DNA from: Clostridia bacterium
GTDB taxonomy: Bacteria > Bacillota > Clostridia > Oscillospirales > Acutalibacteraceae
Direction of reading: 5' to 3'
Length of the DNA stretch: 23,093 bases
Assembly: GCA_900755895.1 (NCBI GenBank)
Contig: CAAEIG010000001.1
Coordinates: 1-23,093 of the forward strand
Positions 7,538 through 15,136 of the stretch are shown here, piece after piece; positions within the stretch are counted from its first letter, which is position 1, and each line of letters opens with the position of its first letter. A program made the position numbers and the translations under genes. The notes under the pieces were generated by a model. The model saw only the letters and a list, made by a program, of their open reading frames with translations. It searched no databases and was not told the DNA's origin.

Positions 7538-7547
7538 CCCACTCTTT
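7524..7547 (-). promoter_or_regulatory. rimP-nusA operon leader hairpin
   Basis: Minus-strand AAAGAGTGGG (7547-7538), loop GTGA (a GNRA-type tetraloop) and CCCGCTCTTT (7533-7524) form a 10-bp stem with a single G-U pair. It begins about 18 bases after the predicted transcription start and is followed by TGTTTGCTTATAATGC. The following tract is T-rich but interrupted, so it could be an attenuator, a 5'-end stabiliser or a protein-binding site. Autoregulation by NusA is known for the E. coli nusA operon; any such role here is inference. Confidence 0.6.
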
Positions 7548-7571
7548 CATCATCCTACCTATACCTTACTG

Positions 7572-7600
7572 ATTATAGCACCGCTGTGCGGGAAAAGCAA
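7572..7600 (-). promoter_or_regulatory. Sigma-A promoter of the rimP-nusA-infB operon
   Basis: Minus strand: TTGCTT (7600-7595), a 17-base spacer, then TATAAT (7577-7572), preceded by TGC, an extended -10 signature. The predicted start is near 7565, giving a leader of about 100 bases before the rimP ATG. This is the best promoter match in the window and lies between the spoVT stop and rimP, so spoVT and the rimP operon can be transcribed separately. Confidence 0.8.
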
Positions 7601-7651
7601 GGGTTTTTCTCGGTTTTTCCAGGCTTGACGCCCTGGGGGCGGGCCGGAGGG

Positions 7652-8191
7652 TCACACCTCCAGCTGACGGGAGAGGAACATCGCCGCTGCCCGAAGGCTG
7701 TCGATGGCCTCGGATCCAGGGCGGCTGGGGGACTTTTCCCCCCGCAGCAGCACCACCGCACCCATGGGGTCCCCTTCAGAGACTACGGGGAACGCCGCCT
7801 GGGCCTGGGCTTGGAAGCCCTGGGCCACGGGGACGGTGTCCTCGCCGGAGGGGGCAAATTGACGCTTACGCTGAACGATGTCCTCCATCTGAGGGGAGAG
7901 CGCCTTGTGGAGCAGCTCCCGCTTGGCGGGGCCTGCCAGGGCGATGACCTGCTCGGCATCGCAGACGGCGGCGGCCTGGCCGGTGAGCGCCACCAGGGCG
8001 TCGGCATAGGCCTGGGCCAAGGTGGACATCTCCCCTACGGGGGAGTATTTTTTCAAAATGACCTCGCCGGACACATCGGTGAAGATCTCCATGGGCATGC
8101 CCTCCCGGATCTTCAATGTGCGGCGGATTTCCTTGGGGATGACCACCCTACCCAGGTCGTCAATCCTGCGGACAATTCCTGTGGCTTTCAT
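7652..8191 (-). CDS. spoVT: Stage V sporulation protein T (SpoVT), AbrB-type regulator
   Basis: A 179-residue protein matching SpoVT in length (178 in B. subtilis) and layout. It has an AbrB-type swapped-hairpin DNA-binding domain at 1-50 (MKATGIVRRIDDLGRVVIPK) and a GAF-like domain at about 55-179. SpoVT adjusts forespore gene expression late in sporulation, so its presence points to an endospore former. The ATG at 8191 follows GGGAGG. It appears to be monocistronic, set between rbsK and the rimP operon. The main alternative, a generic AbrB regulator, is less likely because of the GAF domain. Confidence 0.95.
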   Translation of the reverse strand: MKATGIVRRIDDLGRVVIPKEIRRTLKIREGMPMEIFTDVSGEVILKKYSPVGEMSTLAQAYADALVALTGQAAAVCDAEQVIALAGPAKRELLHKALSPQMEDIVQRKRQFAPSGEDTVPVAQGFQAQAQAAFPVVSEGDPMGAVVLLRGEKSPSRPGSEAIDSLRAAAMFLSRQLEV

Positions 8192-8203
8192 ACCATTCCT
8201 CCC

Positions 8204-8229
8204 AAAAATAATGCCGGAAAATTCCCGGC
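8204..8229 (-). terminator. Possible terminator after rbsK
   Basis: Arms 8225-8229 and 8213-8217 (GCCGG/CCGGC) extend inward by a G-U and an A-U pair. On the minus strand they are followed by ATTATTTTTGGG. It would end the sugar-uptake operon 40 bases after the rbsK stop. The stem is short. It also lies downstream of the putative sigma-G promoter and just upstream of the spoVT ribosome binding site, so it could reduce spoVT expression. The two readings conflict and neither is proven. Confidence 0.35.
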
Positions 8230-8244
8230 GGGATATCTCACGGG

Positions 8245-8274
8245 TAGTATTTGCCAGGACGTGAAGAATTATCC
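8245..8274 (-). promoter_or_regulatory. Candidate sigma-G promoter of spoVT
   Basis: Minus strand: GGATA (8274-8270), 18 bases, then AATACTA (8251-8245). The -10 matches the sigma-G consensus CATACTA at 6 of 7, the spacing is the expected 18, and the -35 is close to G(A/C/T)AT(A/G). spoVT is sigma-G-dependent in B. subtilis. The -35 overlaps the rbsK stop codon. The expected transcript would start near 8238. Confidence 0.4.
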
Positions 8275-9204
8275 GTTTTTCATTTTTTCATGAAAGATCT
8301 TTTCGATCTCCTCCCATCCGGGGATGGAAGTCTGGGCTCCCCTGCGGGAAACCACCACATCGGAAACACGGGAGGCATATTCCGCAGCCTCTTCCAAGCT
8401 CCGCCCCTGGGAAAGGGCCACCACCAGCGCACCCATATAACTGTCCCCTGCCGCGGTGGTATCTACCACCTTCACAGTGGTATCCGCGGGGAACCAGTGC
8501 TCTTCCCCATTCTCACGTAGCAGATAGGAGCCGGAGGCCCCCAGAGTGACCAGCACGTTTTTCACGCCCAGACCCTGGAGATACTCCGCATCCTGCCGAA
8601 GCCCCTCAGGACGATAGGGATGACCTGTCAAAATAGAGAGCTCGGTCTCATTGGGTTTGATCAGATACAAGCTTTGCAGCAGCTCCTTGGGCAGATCCGG
8701 CACAGCCGGAGCGGGATCCAAAACCACTTGCTTGCCCAGCTTTGCGGCCTCCGTAGCGGCGAAGGCCACCGTTTCCAGGGGAATTTCCAGCTGGAGCACC
8801 AAAATATCGCACTCCTGAATCAGGGACATGGATTGCCGAATCACATCCGGGGTCACGGAGGCATTGGCTCCCTGCAGCACCAGAATGGAGTTATCCCCGC
8901 TGGGCAGCACCATGATTACCGCCGTACCGGTGGGCTCCTCCTGCCGCTTTTGCACCGCTGAGACGTCCACCCCCACTTCCCGGAGGTTTTCCAACAGCCG
9001 CTCCCCATGGGCGTCTGCCCCAACAGCACCCAACATGGCGGCCCGACCCCCTAATTTCCCCACAGCATAGGCCTGGTTGGCGCCCTTGCCCCCCGGCACC
9101 TGCCGCAGATTTTGAGCCAAGGCGGTCTCTCCCTTTGCCAAAAGGTGGGGTACGTCCGTCACCAGGTCCATATTCAGACTTCCCACAACGAGAATTTTCT
9201 TCAC
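8269..9204 (-). CDS. rbsK: Ribokinase (PfkB family)
   Basis: A 311-residue PfkB-family sugar kinase, best read as ribokinase: ATP + D-ribose to ribose 5-phosphate, feeding the pentose phosphate pathway. Motifs are NMDLV near the N-terminus (11-15), PGGKGANQA (37-45, sugar-binding signature 1), KPNETE (183-188) and DTTAAGDS (248-255, signature 2, with the catalytic base D254 and the anion hole). Length and motifs match RbsK rather than fructokinase or adenosine kinase, although PfkB specificity is hard to assign from sequence. The start is GTG at 9204 and overlaps the upstream hydrolase stop by 4 bases (GTGA), with a GGGAGGTG-type site just before it. The tight overlap suggests the kinase uses the product of that hydrolase. 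No rbsABC or rbsD genes are nearby. Confidence 0.9.
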   Translation of the reverse strand: MKKILVVGSLNMDLVTDVPHLLAKGETALAQNLRQVPGGKGANQAYAVGKLGGRAAMLGAVGADAHGERLLENLREVGVDVSAVQKRQEEPTGTAVIMVLPSGDNSILVLQGANASVTPDVIRQSMSLIQECDILVLQLEIPLETVAFAATEAAKLGKQVVLDPAPAVPDLPKELLQSLYLIKPNETELSILTGHPYRPEGLRQDAEYLQGLGVKNVLVTLGASGSYLLRENGEEHWFPADTTVKVVDTTAAGDSYMGALVVALSQGRSLEEAAEYASRVSDVVVSRRGAQTSIPGWEEIEKIFHEKMKNG

Positions 9205-11312
9205 TGGGCACCTCCCTCAATTTTCCAATCCCTGGTCAGGCAGTGACTGCCCTGCTGCACAGCCACGCCAACGCAGCCCTGCTTTATGGGCTGCGGATCC
9301 TGCCACCGGAGGAGCTCCTCTCCATTCACCGAGAGCACCACCTGATCGCCCTGTACTGCCAGGGTCATGGTATAATTCTGCTCCGGCTGCCAGGGGAAAT
9401 CCGCCTGCTCCATCACCTGGTATCCGCCCTGGTTCTTCAAAATGGCCACTTGATTTGCCCCGTAGAATCCGGCTCCATAGGAACCCATTCCCCCTCGGAC
9501 CCTGGCCAGCAACAGATGGTGTTCCCCAGTCACAGGCTGCATGGTACAGGACAAGGACACATCCTGCCAGAGGTGGTGACCGGTGTAAAGCTCTCCAAAA
9601 TCAGCGCAGGAGAGGCTCAGCCAAGGACCGTCCAGATAGGTGTGGCCCTTCATCCGGGCAAACTGGGGCACCTCCTGGTGCAGTCCACCCCAGTTGTCCA
9701 TCTTCATGTGTGAAAAGTCCAGCCGGTAATTGGGTTCCCCTGTGACAGAGAGATCGTCCAAATACCCTGTGACGTCCCCCCAGCCCGTGGCGGAGAGAAT
9801 GACACCCACCTCTTGAATATGGCCTTCCAAACCTTTGGGAAGGGTTACCGAAAGCTGGTGCCACTGACCGTCTGCGGAAACCCGCTCTCCCCGGTAAAGC
9901 TCACCAGTGGCGCCATTTTTCCCGTAGGCGCACGCCCAGACCTGGCGACCTTCTTCCGGGCAAAGCAGCAGGTTCAGTTTCACCGTCTGGCCCGGATAGC
10001 ACAGCGGAGCAAAACAAGGGTCATAGCGGGAATCGCTGAAATCTTGGGAGCTGTAGTAGGTCTGCTTGTAGAAGAAAGCTTCCTCCCCAGCGGGCAGCCC
10101 GCTGACAGAGAGCTTCAGCGAACGGCGTCCGGTGTGAGCCTGCTCCTCCGTATTACGAAAATGCCTCATGCCGCTGCCCCTGCTGCGGAATGCATGGGTG
10201 CTGCCGGGGAACTCAAAGTGGCAGGTCTCCAACCCCTGATCCAGCAGGCTGTCCCAGGGCGCAGGAGGCGTCTGCCCGGCCAACCGGCAGGCCAGATTGG
10301 CAAAATATCCGGCGCCAAAGGGCACGTCCGTGGCGTTCAAAGAGGGCACCACACTGGAGCAGGCAAGGAAATCATTGATAGGTTCCCGCCATTTGTCGTA
10401 AGAAATCCCTTCCACTCCGCAGTGCACGCCCATGATGCAGCCCACATTACCCACATTGCAGTCGGTATCCCATCCGCACATATTGCAAATACATAAGGTC
10501 TTCTCAAAATCCCCCTGGCCGTAGAGCAAGGACAGGGCCATCACCGCAGCATTGGGAATGATATGGCAAGCGCCGGGGTATTTATCATACCCCCAATTGT
10601 CGTGGATGTACTGGAAACAGGCTCTCCAGTCCTTGGGATGGGCGTGGTAAAATTCCCGCACCGCTTGGATCGCCCGGGTATACTCACAATCCTGAGGGAT
10701 ATAGTCCAAAGCTTTTACCAGCACCTGTTCCAGATCCTGTTCCACAAAGGCCAGGCTGATGGCGCACGCCACGAAGATCCCTCCATAAACGCCGTTGCCA
10801 CCGTGGGTAACGCTGGCGGCCTGTTGGGCCAGTCTGGCCGCCTGGGCCGGATTGCCCGGGGACACAAGCCCCCAAGGATCAATGAAGATCTGACCGCCGA
10901 TTTGCTCCGCCGTGGTGGCCCCGTTCTGCTGGATGCTGCCGCTGCGAGGAGCGGGGATTCCCGCCCGCAGGTTCAGATAGGCAGTATGCTCCGTAGAGAT
11001 GCCGTACCCGCCCCACCAGAAAAAACCATGCTCAAAAGGAGCGTAATTCAGCAGGGCGTTCCCCACATCCTGTGCGCTAAAGTGGGCGGGATCCTGACAG
11101 TCCTCCAACGCCCGGATGAAGAACATGGGACCGTTGCTGTCATCGTCGGCGGCGAAGTTCTTATACTGGGCGGGATATTCCCACAATTCACCGAACACCC
11201 GCTGAATCTTTTCATAGGTCCAGCCCTCCACCGCTGCCCCCAGGCGGATTCCGATGATTTTTCCCAACCATCCTGAGTAGATTCGTTCCAAAGTTTTCTC
11301 TGTGATTTTCAC
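9201..11312 (-). CDS. ADP-ribosylglycohydrolase-fold enzyme with two C-terminal beta-sandwich domains
   Basis: A 703-residue cytosolic protein (no signal peptide). Residues 1 to ~345 are an ADP-ribosylglycohydrolase (DraG/ARH) domain, normally a di-magnesium all-helical hydrolase of ADP-ribosyl N- or O-ribosidic bonds. GWLGKIIGIRLGAAVEG (14-30), DDDS (56-59, in place of the usual [ST]DDT), VTHGG (168-172) and WDTDCNVG (281-288, metal ligands D282 and D284) preserve the metal site. Residues ~360-532 resemble a CBM4/9-like jelly roll (GRRSLKLSVSG, QWHQLSVTLP, YLDDLSVTG). Residues ~533-703 resemble a LamG/DUF1080-like sandwich (YTMTLAVQGDQVVLSVNG). Typical DraG proteins are ~300 residues, so the extra domains suggest a glycan or glycoside substrate. 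The start is GTG at 11312 with AAAGGAGG 8 bases upstream. It lies between the permeases and ribokinase, which supports release of ribose from an imported riboside. The fold is confident; the substrate is inferred. Confidence 0.85.
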   Translation of the reverse strand: MKITEKTLERIYSGWLGKIIGIRLGAAVEGWTYEKIQRVFGELWEYPAQYKNFAADDDSNGPMFFIRALEDCQDPAHFSAQDVGNALLNYAPFEHGFFWWGGYGISTEHTAYLNLRAGIPAPRSGSIQQNGATTAEQIGGQIFIDPWGLVSPGNPAQAARLAQQAASVTHGGNGVYGGIFVACAISLAFVEQDLEQVLVKALDYIPQDCEYTRAIQAVREFYHAHPKDWRACFQYIHDNWGYDKYPGACHIIPNAAVMALSLLYGQGDFEKTLCICNMCGWDTDCNVGNVGCIMGVHCGVEGISYDKWREPINDFLACSSVVPSLNATDVPFGAGYFANLACRLAGQTPPAPWDSLLDQGLETCHFEFPGSTHAFRSRGSGMRHFRNTEEQAHTGRRSLKLSVSGLPAGEEAFFYKQTYYSSQDFSDSRYDPCFAPLCYPGQTVKLNLLLCPEEGRQVWACAYGKNGATGELYRGERVSADGQWHQLSVTLPKGLEGHIQEVGVILSATGWGDVTGYLDDLSVTGEPNYRLDFSHMKMDNWGGLHQEVPQFARMKGHTYLDGPWLSLSCADFGELYTGHHLWQDVSLSCTMQPVTGEHHLLLARVRGGMGSYGAGFYGANQVAILKNQGGYQVMEQADFPWQPEQNYTMTLAVQGDQVVLSVNGEELLRWQDPQPIKQGCVGVAVQQGSHCLTRDWKIEGGAQ

Positions 11313-11352
11313 GGTTATTTCCTCCTTTAACTTTGGGGTACTGCTCGCTTGC

Positions 11353-12252
11353 TCACTCTTTCACCGCGCCAAGGACCATTCCTTTGACGAAATACTTCTG
11401 CAAAAAGGGATACACCATCAAAATTGGCAGCGTTGCCACAATGGTAATCGCCATTTTAATAGAATCCGGCGTGATGTTCACCGTCCGCATCTGCCTCATC
11501 ATCATGGACTTGGCTTGCTTGGCAATGGCGGTGGCCTCCGCCTGGCGCAGCACTTTCATCAACACAAATTGAAGGGTTTCCAAATTGGGATCCGTCACAT
11601 AATAGAGTGTATCCTGCCAGGCACTCCACTGTGACACTGCCACAAACAGACCAATCGTGGCAAAAATTGGGGTGGAGAGGGGAAGCACAATGCGGAGATA
11701 TACCCCCCATTCATCGGCTCCATCTAAAAATGCGGCCTCCTCCAGACCTTTTGGCAGCTGAATGATGTATGTCCGAAACAAAATCATATAGTACGCGCTG
11801 AATGCACCCGGAAGGACATAGACCCAAAAGGTATTATATATCCCAATCTGCTGATACAGCAAGAAGGTAGGAATTAAACCTCCTGAAATAAACATGGACG
11901 TAACAAAAAAATAATAAAACATCCGATATCCAACCAAATTTCGTTTTGTGAGAGCATAGGCGCACATGGAGGTAACAGCCAGTGTGAGAAAAGATCCCAC
12001 CACTGTCCTAGAGACGCTCACGAACAGCGCTTTATACAGATTTTCATACCCAAAGACCGTCTTATAACTGTCCAAACTCAGCTTGCGCGGCCAGAGAAAA
12101 ATACCTCCTGCCGCCGCATCTCTGGCATCGTTCAGGGAGATCGCCAATATGTTCAAAAACGGATATACCGTAAGAACCACAACCACCGTCATCACAATGG
12201 CAATCACCACACTGAACAAGTAATCCTCTCGTGTTTTTTTCAACCGGTTCAC
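11353..12252 (-). CDS. Carbohydrate ABC transporter permease, LplC/MalG type
   Basis: A 299-residue inner-membrane permease with about six hydrophobic segments, the first at ~14-34. The cytoplasmic EAA loop reads EEAAFLDGADEWGVYLRIVL, and the permease ends with the KYFVKGMVLGAVKE tail typical of LplC/YtcP proteins. It pairs with the preceding LplB-type permease to form the channel for the sugar bound by the lipoprotein. The open frame starts at GTG 12252. A TTG at 12243, with GAAGG 8 bases upstream, is an equally plausible start. It lies 29 bases after the first permease and 40 before the hydrolase gene, in one operon. No nucleotide-binding subunit is encoded here; such transporters usually borrow a shared MsmX-type ATPase. 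Confidence 0.93.
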   Translation of the reverse strand: MNRLKKTREDYLFSVVIAIVMTVVVVLTVYPFLNILAISLNDARDAAAGGIFLWPRKLSLDSYKTVFGYENLYKALFVSVSRTVVGSFLTLAVTSMCAYALTKRNLVGYRMFYYFFVTSMFISGGLIPTFLLYQQIGIYNTFWVYVLPGAFSAYYMILFRTYIIQLPKGLEEAAFLDGADEWGVYLRIVLPLSTPIFATIGLFVAVSQWSAWQDTLYYVTDPNLETLQFVLMKVLRQAEATAIAKQAKSMMMRQMRTVNITPDSIKMAITIVATLPILMVYPFLQKYFVKGMVLGAVKE

Positions 12253-12281
12253 CTTCTTCGCCCGTCATTGATAAAATTTAC

Positions 12282-13214
12282 TCAAAAGATACTGTATTCG
12301 CTGACCTTTCTCGAGAACGCATTTGCCGAAAGGATCAACAGCAAAGAGACAATTTGCCGCATCATTCCAATGGCAGTGGCATAAGAATATTGCCCTTGCT
12401 GAATGCCCAGGCGATATACGTACGTATCTAACACCTCGCTATAGTCCGAAACCATGGCATTTCCCAACAGATACGATGCGTCAAACCCGGCATTGAGAAG
12501 ATCCGGCACAGCCATAATCAGCAGCACCACAATGGTGGGGGCAATTCCCGGCAGCGTAATGTAAAAAATTCTGCGCAGACGCCCTGCCCCATCCACCATG
12601 GCGGACTCATACAGCTGCGGATCGATGCCTGCGATGGCACAGATATAGATGATGGCTGACCATCCCATCTCCTTCCAAATGTTGATGGCCGCCACCAGCC
12701 ACCAAAAGGCTTTGGGAACCGTAAAAAACATAATCGGCTGCTGGATGACACCCAAAGAGGTCAACAGCAAATTCACCTGGCCCGACGGAGAAAGGAACGT
12801 CAAAGCGATGTTGGCAACCACCACAAAGGACACAAAATGGGGCAAATACGATACTGTTTGAACAAACTTTTTTGCCCATAGATTTCTCATCTCGTTCAAC
12901 AAAATGGCAAAGGTAATGGGAAAAATCGTGCCAAACGTTATGTTTAAAAAACTAATTGCAAGCGTGTTGCGCAGGATATTTCCGAAATTCTTGTCGGAAA
13001 AGAACCGCCTAAAATGGGTCAATCCCACAAATTCGCTCCCCGCAAACCCCAGTCCCGGATTGTAATTAAAAAACGCTGTGGCCATTCCCCAAATTGGCAG
13101 ATAAAAAAACACAAATGCAAGTACAAATGCGGGTAAAATCATTAAAAGCAGCTTTCTCTGCCGAATGATTCGCGAAGATACGGCAGAGTGCTTGAGGTTC
13201 CCTTTTTTCTCCAC
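12282..13214 (-). CDS. Carbohydrate ABC transporter permease, LplB/MalF type
   Basis: A 310-residue inner-membrane permease of the LplB/YtcN-YteP group. A charged N-terminus (RIIRQRKLLLMILPAFVL) leads into the first membrane span, with about five further spans. The EAA loop is YESAMVDGAGRLRRIFYITL. The protein ends in RKVSEYSIF, a tail common to this subfamily. The GTG at 13214 has AAAGGAGG 8 bases upstream. The gene follows the binding-protein gene after a 67-base gap that holds a 13-bp hairpin, so permease levels are probably lower than those of the binding protein. Confidence 0.94.
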   Translation of the reverse strand: MEKKGNLKHSAVSSRIIRQRKLLLMILPAFVLAFVFFYLPIWGMATAFFNYNPGLGFAGSEFVGLTHFRRFFSDKNFGNILRNTLAISFLNITFGTIFPITFAILLNEMRNLWAKKFVQTVSYLPHFVSFVVVANIALTFLSPSGQVNLLLTSLGVIQQPIMFFTVPKAFWWLVAAINIWKEMGWSAIIYICAIAGIDPQLYESAMVDGAGRLRRIFYITLPGIAPTIVVLLIMAVPDLLNAGFDASYLLGNAMVSDYSEVLDTYVYRLGIQQGQYSYATAIGMMRQIVSLLLILSANAFSRKVSEYSIF

Positions 13215-13234
13215 ACGGTTTCCCTCCTTTTTTC

Positions 13235-13266
13235 AGAGAAAGGGAGGATCCCTCCTCCCTTTCTCT
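13235..13266 (-). promoter_or_regulatory. Intercistronic mRNA hairpin between binding protein and permeases
   Basis: Arms 13235-13247 and 13254-13266 are a perfect 13-bp inverted repeat with a 6-base loop, 15 bases after the binding-protein stop. On the minus strand the stem is followed by GAAAAAAGGAGG, with no T-tract, and this leads directly into the permease ribosome binding site. Stems at this place in sugar ABC operons (malE-malF is the known example) protect the upstream message and lower downstream expression. That role is inferred here. Confidence 0.65.
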
Positions 13267-13281
13267 CACAATCCATGATCT

Positions 13282-15078
13282 TCAGTTGTTCCAACTGGCC
13301 ATTCGCTCTTCATAAAGCTTCTGATAAGCTTCCACAACACTGGTCAGCCCAGATTGCTCCAGCTCCTCATTCATCAGCTTCCATTCCTCTTCAAACGCTT
13401 CCGGCGTTTCGGCCATCACGGCTCTGGGAAGGTACTTTTCGTAAATGGTTCTCAGATTCAATGAGTCAATATACTCCTGAGACTGGGGATCCAACTCCAA
13501 CCCACCGATCTCCGTGACATCCACACTCATTTCCCGGTGTACATCAAAGTAGTTCTCGCCGGTTAACCCCATCTCCCCATTGATCCGCGTGGTGTTTTCA
13601 TCCCACCACATACCTACATCCATTTTTCCCACATAATCGTACTGACCGTTGGGATGGTTCACTTCACCGTAGGTAAACGCCCAAAGAGAGTTGATTCCGT
13701 GGTTCCACCACCAATTTTCGTCAGCGCTCCACATTTCACCCATCCAGGTAGTGGCCTCCACAAAGGGCCGGCCAGGGATATACTCAATGTCCTTATGGAC
13801 AATGTAATCATATCCCTCTGTCTCTTCCAAGGTGTTCTCTCCTTCGAAATCATAGTTAACAATGCCCAGCTGCTTCAGCCATCCCTCTTCTGAGTTCAGA
13901 TAGCTGTAAAACCGGATATAGCGGTCCGGATCCTTGCAGGCTGTTGTCAGCGTCATTCCGGAATTATACAGATTCACAGTGTAGGGCGCATATGAGGTTT
14001 TTTCCACACTTTCCTCTGCAAAGGGATAAAAATACACCATTTGCGCATCGGAACCGTTGCCTGCTTCATAGGCGATAACCTCTGAGTTGATTTCCCATCC
14101 GGAGCCAATGTAGGACCAAACCTTTCCGGCAACACACTTTTGCTTGAGCATTTCCATGGACAACACAGAACTTTCAATATCCAAAAGTCCTTCCACATTC
14201 AACGAATTTAAGAATGCAAAGTACTCTTTCATGGACTCATTTTGGACGAAGTATTGCAGGTTCCCATCCTCCAAAATCAGATTATCGCTGAACATCAATC
14301 CATTTGCAGCAGCACCTGTAAAAATAATGCTATCCAGCATTCCCTGAGGTCCCATTGCCAGAGAGACAGGCACCATATCGGGATTTTCCGACTGAATTTG
14401 TTTGAGCAGTTCCTTGTACTCCTCAAAGGTCTTGGGAATCTTTTCGTATCCGTTTTCTTCAAAGTACTCTGTCCGCACATTAAAGCTGGTTCCAGCTTCA
14501 GGATAAATGGAGGAATCCTCAAAACGATATCCACCCGGCATGTAATAGAAATCGCCGTTTTCGTCCGCAATTTTATCCTTTAGATCCTTCCAGTTAACCT
14601 CCAGGATCTCCGGAGCATTTTTCTCCAGCAGCTCATTGAGCTTCAAGAGTTTCCCGGCATCCTTATACTGCTTCATCAAAGTCTTATCCGTCAGGGCGCC
14701 ATTGCTGAAGTCAATCAAATCGGGCAAATCGTCACTTGCCAGCATCACCCGCAAGCGTTCTTCTGGCTCAGCCGGAGGGAGAATCCACTCCAGCCTCACC
14801 CCTGTGGCCTCATAAACCTGTTCCATAACCGGGGCGTCCTGGGGCGGCACCTTGGTCAGGGGATCCGGCACGAAATAAGTGAAAACAATGTCTTCCTCCC
14901 GAGCGGTCTGCCCGTCTTGAGCACTTTCTTGAGCACCGGACTCCGTCACTTGGGACTGGCTTGTCTCCTGCTGAGAAGACAAGCTAGAGGAAGGTGCTGT
15001 GCCTTGGCACCCAGAAGCCACTGCACAACAAAGCACTACAACTAAGAGAAGAGCAACCGCTTTTTTCCTTTGTTTCAT
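13282..15078 (-). CDS. Extracellular sugar-binding lipoprotein of an Lpl-type ABC transporter
   Basis: A 598-residue solute-binding protein of the large (over 500 residue) LplA/YtcQ class, which captures oligosaccharides outside the membrane. The signal peptide is KQRKKAVALLLVVVLCC followed by AVASGC, giving a lipid-anchored Cys24. A Ser/Gln/Glu-rich linker (about 25-65) precedes the binding lobes. The C-terminal part is rich in Trp and Tyr (for example WMGEMWSADENWWWNHG), suited to stacking on sugar rings. I start at the ATG at 15078, with AAAGGAG 9 bases upstream; the upstream in-frame extension would bury the signal peptide and cross the promoter. It is the first gene of the structural operon, 58 bases after the sensor kinase. 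The ligand cannot be read from the sequence. Confidence 0.92.
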   Translation of the reverse strand: MKQRKKAVALLLVVVLCCAVASGCQGTAPSSSLSSQQETSQSQVTESGAQESAQDGQTAREEDIVFTYFVPDPLTKVPPQDAPVMEQVYEATGVRLEWILPPAEPEERLRVMLASDDLPDLIDFSNGALTDKTLMKQYKDAGKLLKLNELLEKNAPEILEVNWKDLKDKIADENGDFYYMPGGYRFEDSSIYPEAGTSFNVRTEYFEENGYEKIPKTFEEYKELLKQIQSENPDMVPVSLAMGPQGMLDSIIFTGAAANGLMFSDNLILEDGNLQYFVQNESMKEYFAFLNSLNVEGLLDIESSVLSMEMLKQKCVAGKVWSYIGSGWEINSEVIAYEAGNGSDAQMVYFYPFAEESVEKTSYAPYTVNLYNSGMTLTTACKDPDRYIRFYSYLNSEEGWLKQLGIVNYDFEGENTLEETEGYDYIVHKDIEYIPGRPFVEATTWMGEMWSADENWWWNHGINSLWAFTYGEVNHPNGQYDYVGKMDVGMWWDENTTRINGEMGLTGENYFDVHREMSVDVTEIGGLELDPQSQEYIDSLNLRTIYEKYLPRAVMAETPEAFEEEWKLMNEELEQSGLTSVVEAYQKLYEERMASWNN

Positions 15079-15102
15079 TTCCCATAACTCCTTTCGTTGT
15101 TG

Positions 15103-15115
15103 TGCTTTTATTATA
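15103..15115 (-). promoter_or_regulatory. Promoter-like -10 upstream of the sugar-binding protein gene
   Basis: TATAAT (minus strand, 15115-15110) lies 31 bases upstream of the binding-protein ATG. The expected start is near 15103. No -35 resembling TTGACA exists at 16-18 bases; the region instead has purine-rich GGAGAGG and TAGG motifs. A perfect -10 without a -35 is typical of activator-dependent promoters, which fits control by the adjacent YesN-type regulator. The binding site itself is not identified. Confidence 0.45.
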
Positions 15116-15136
15116 TCTTCCAAATACCTACCTCTC

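Noticed and set aside
7464..7553. 30-residue N-terminal extension of RimP
   Set aside because: It would begin about 12 bases after the predicted transcription start, pass through the leader hairpin and lack a ribosome binding site; the ATG at 7463 has one.
8269..11312. Reading the ARH-kinase pair as a nitrogenase DraG/DraT-type regulatory system or a toxin-antitoxin ADP-ribosylation module
   Set aside because: No ADP-ribosyltransferase, nif gene or toxin is nearby, and the sugar transporter, ribokinase and sugar-binding-like domains point to catabolism.
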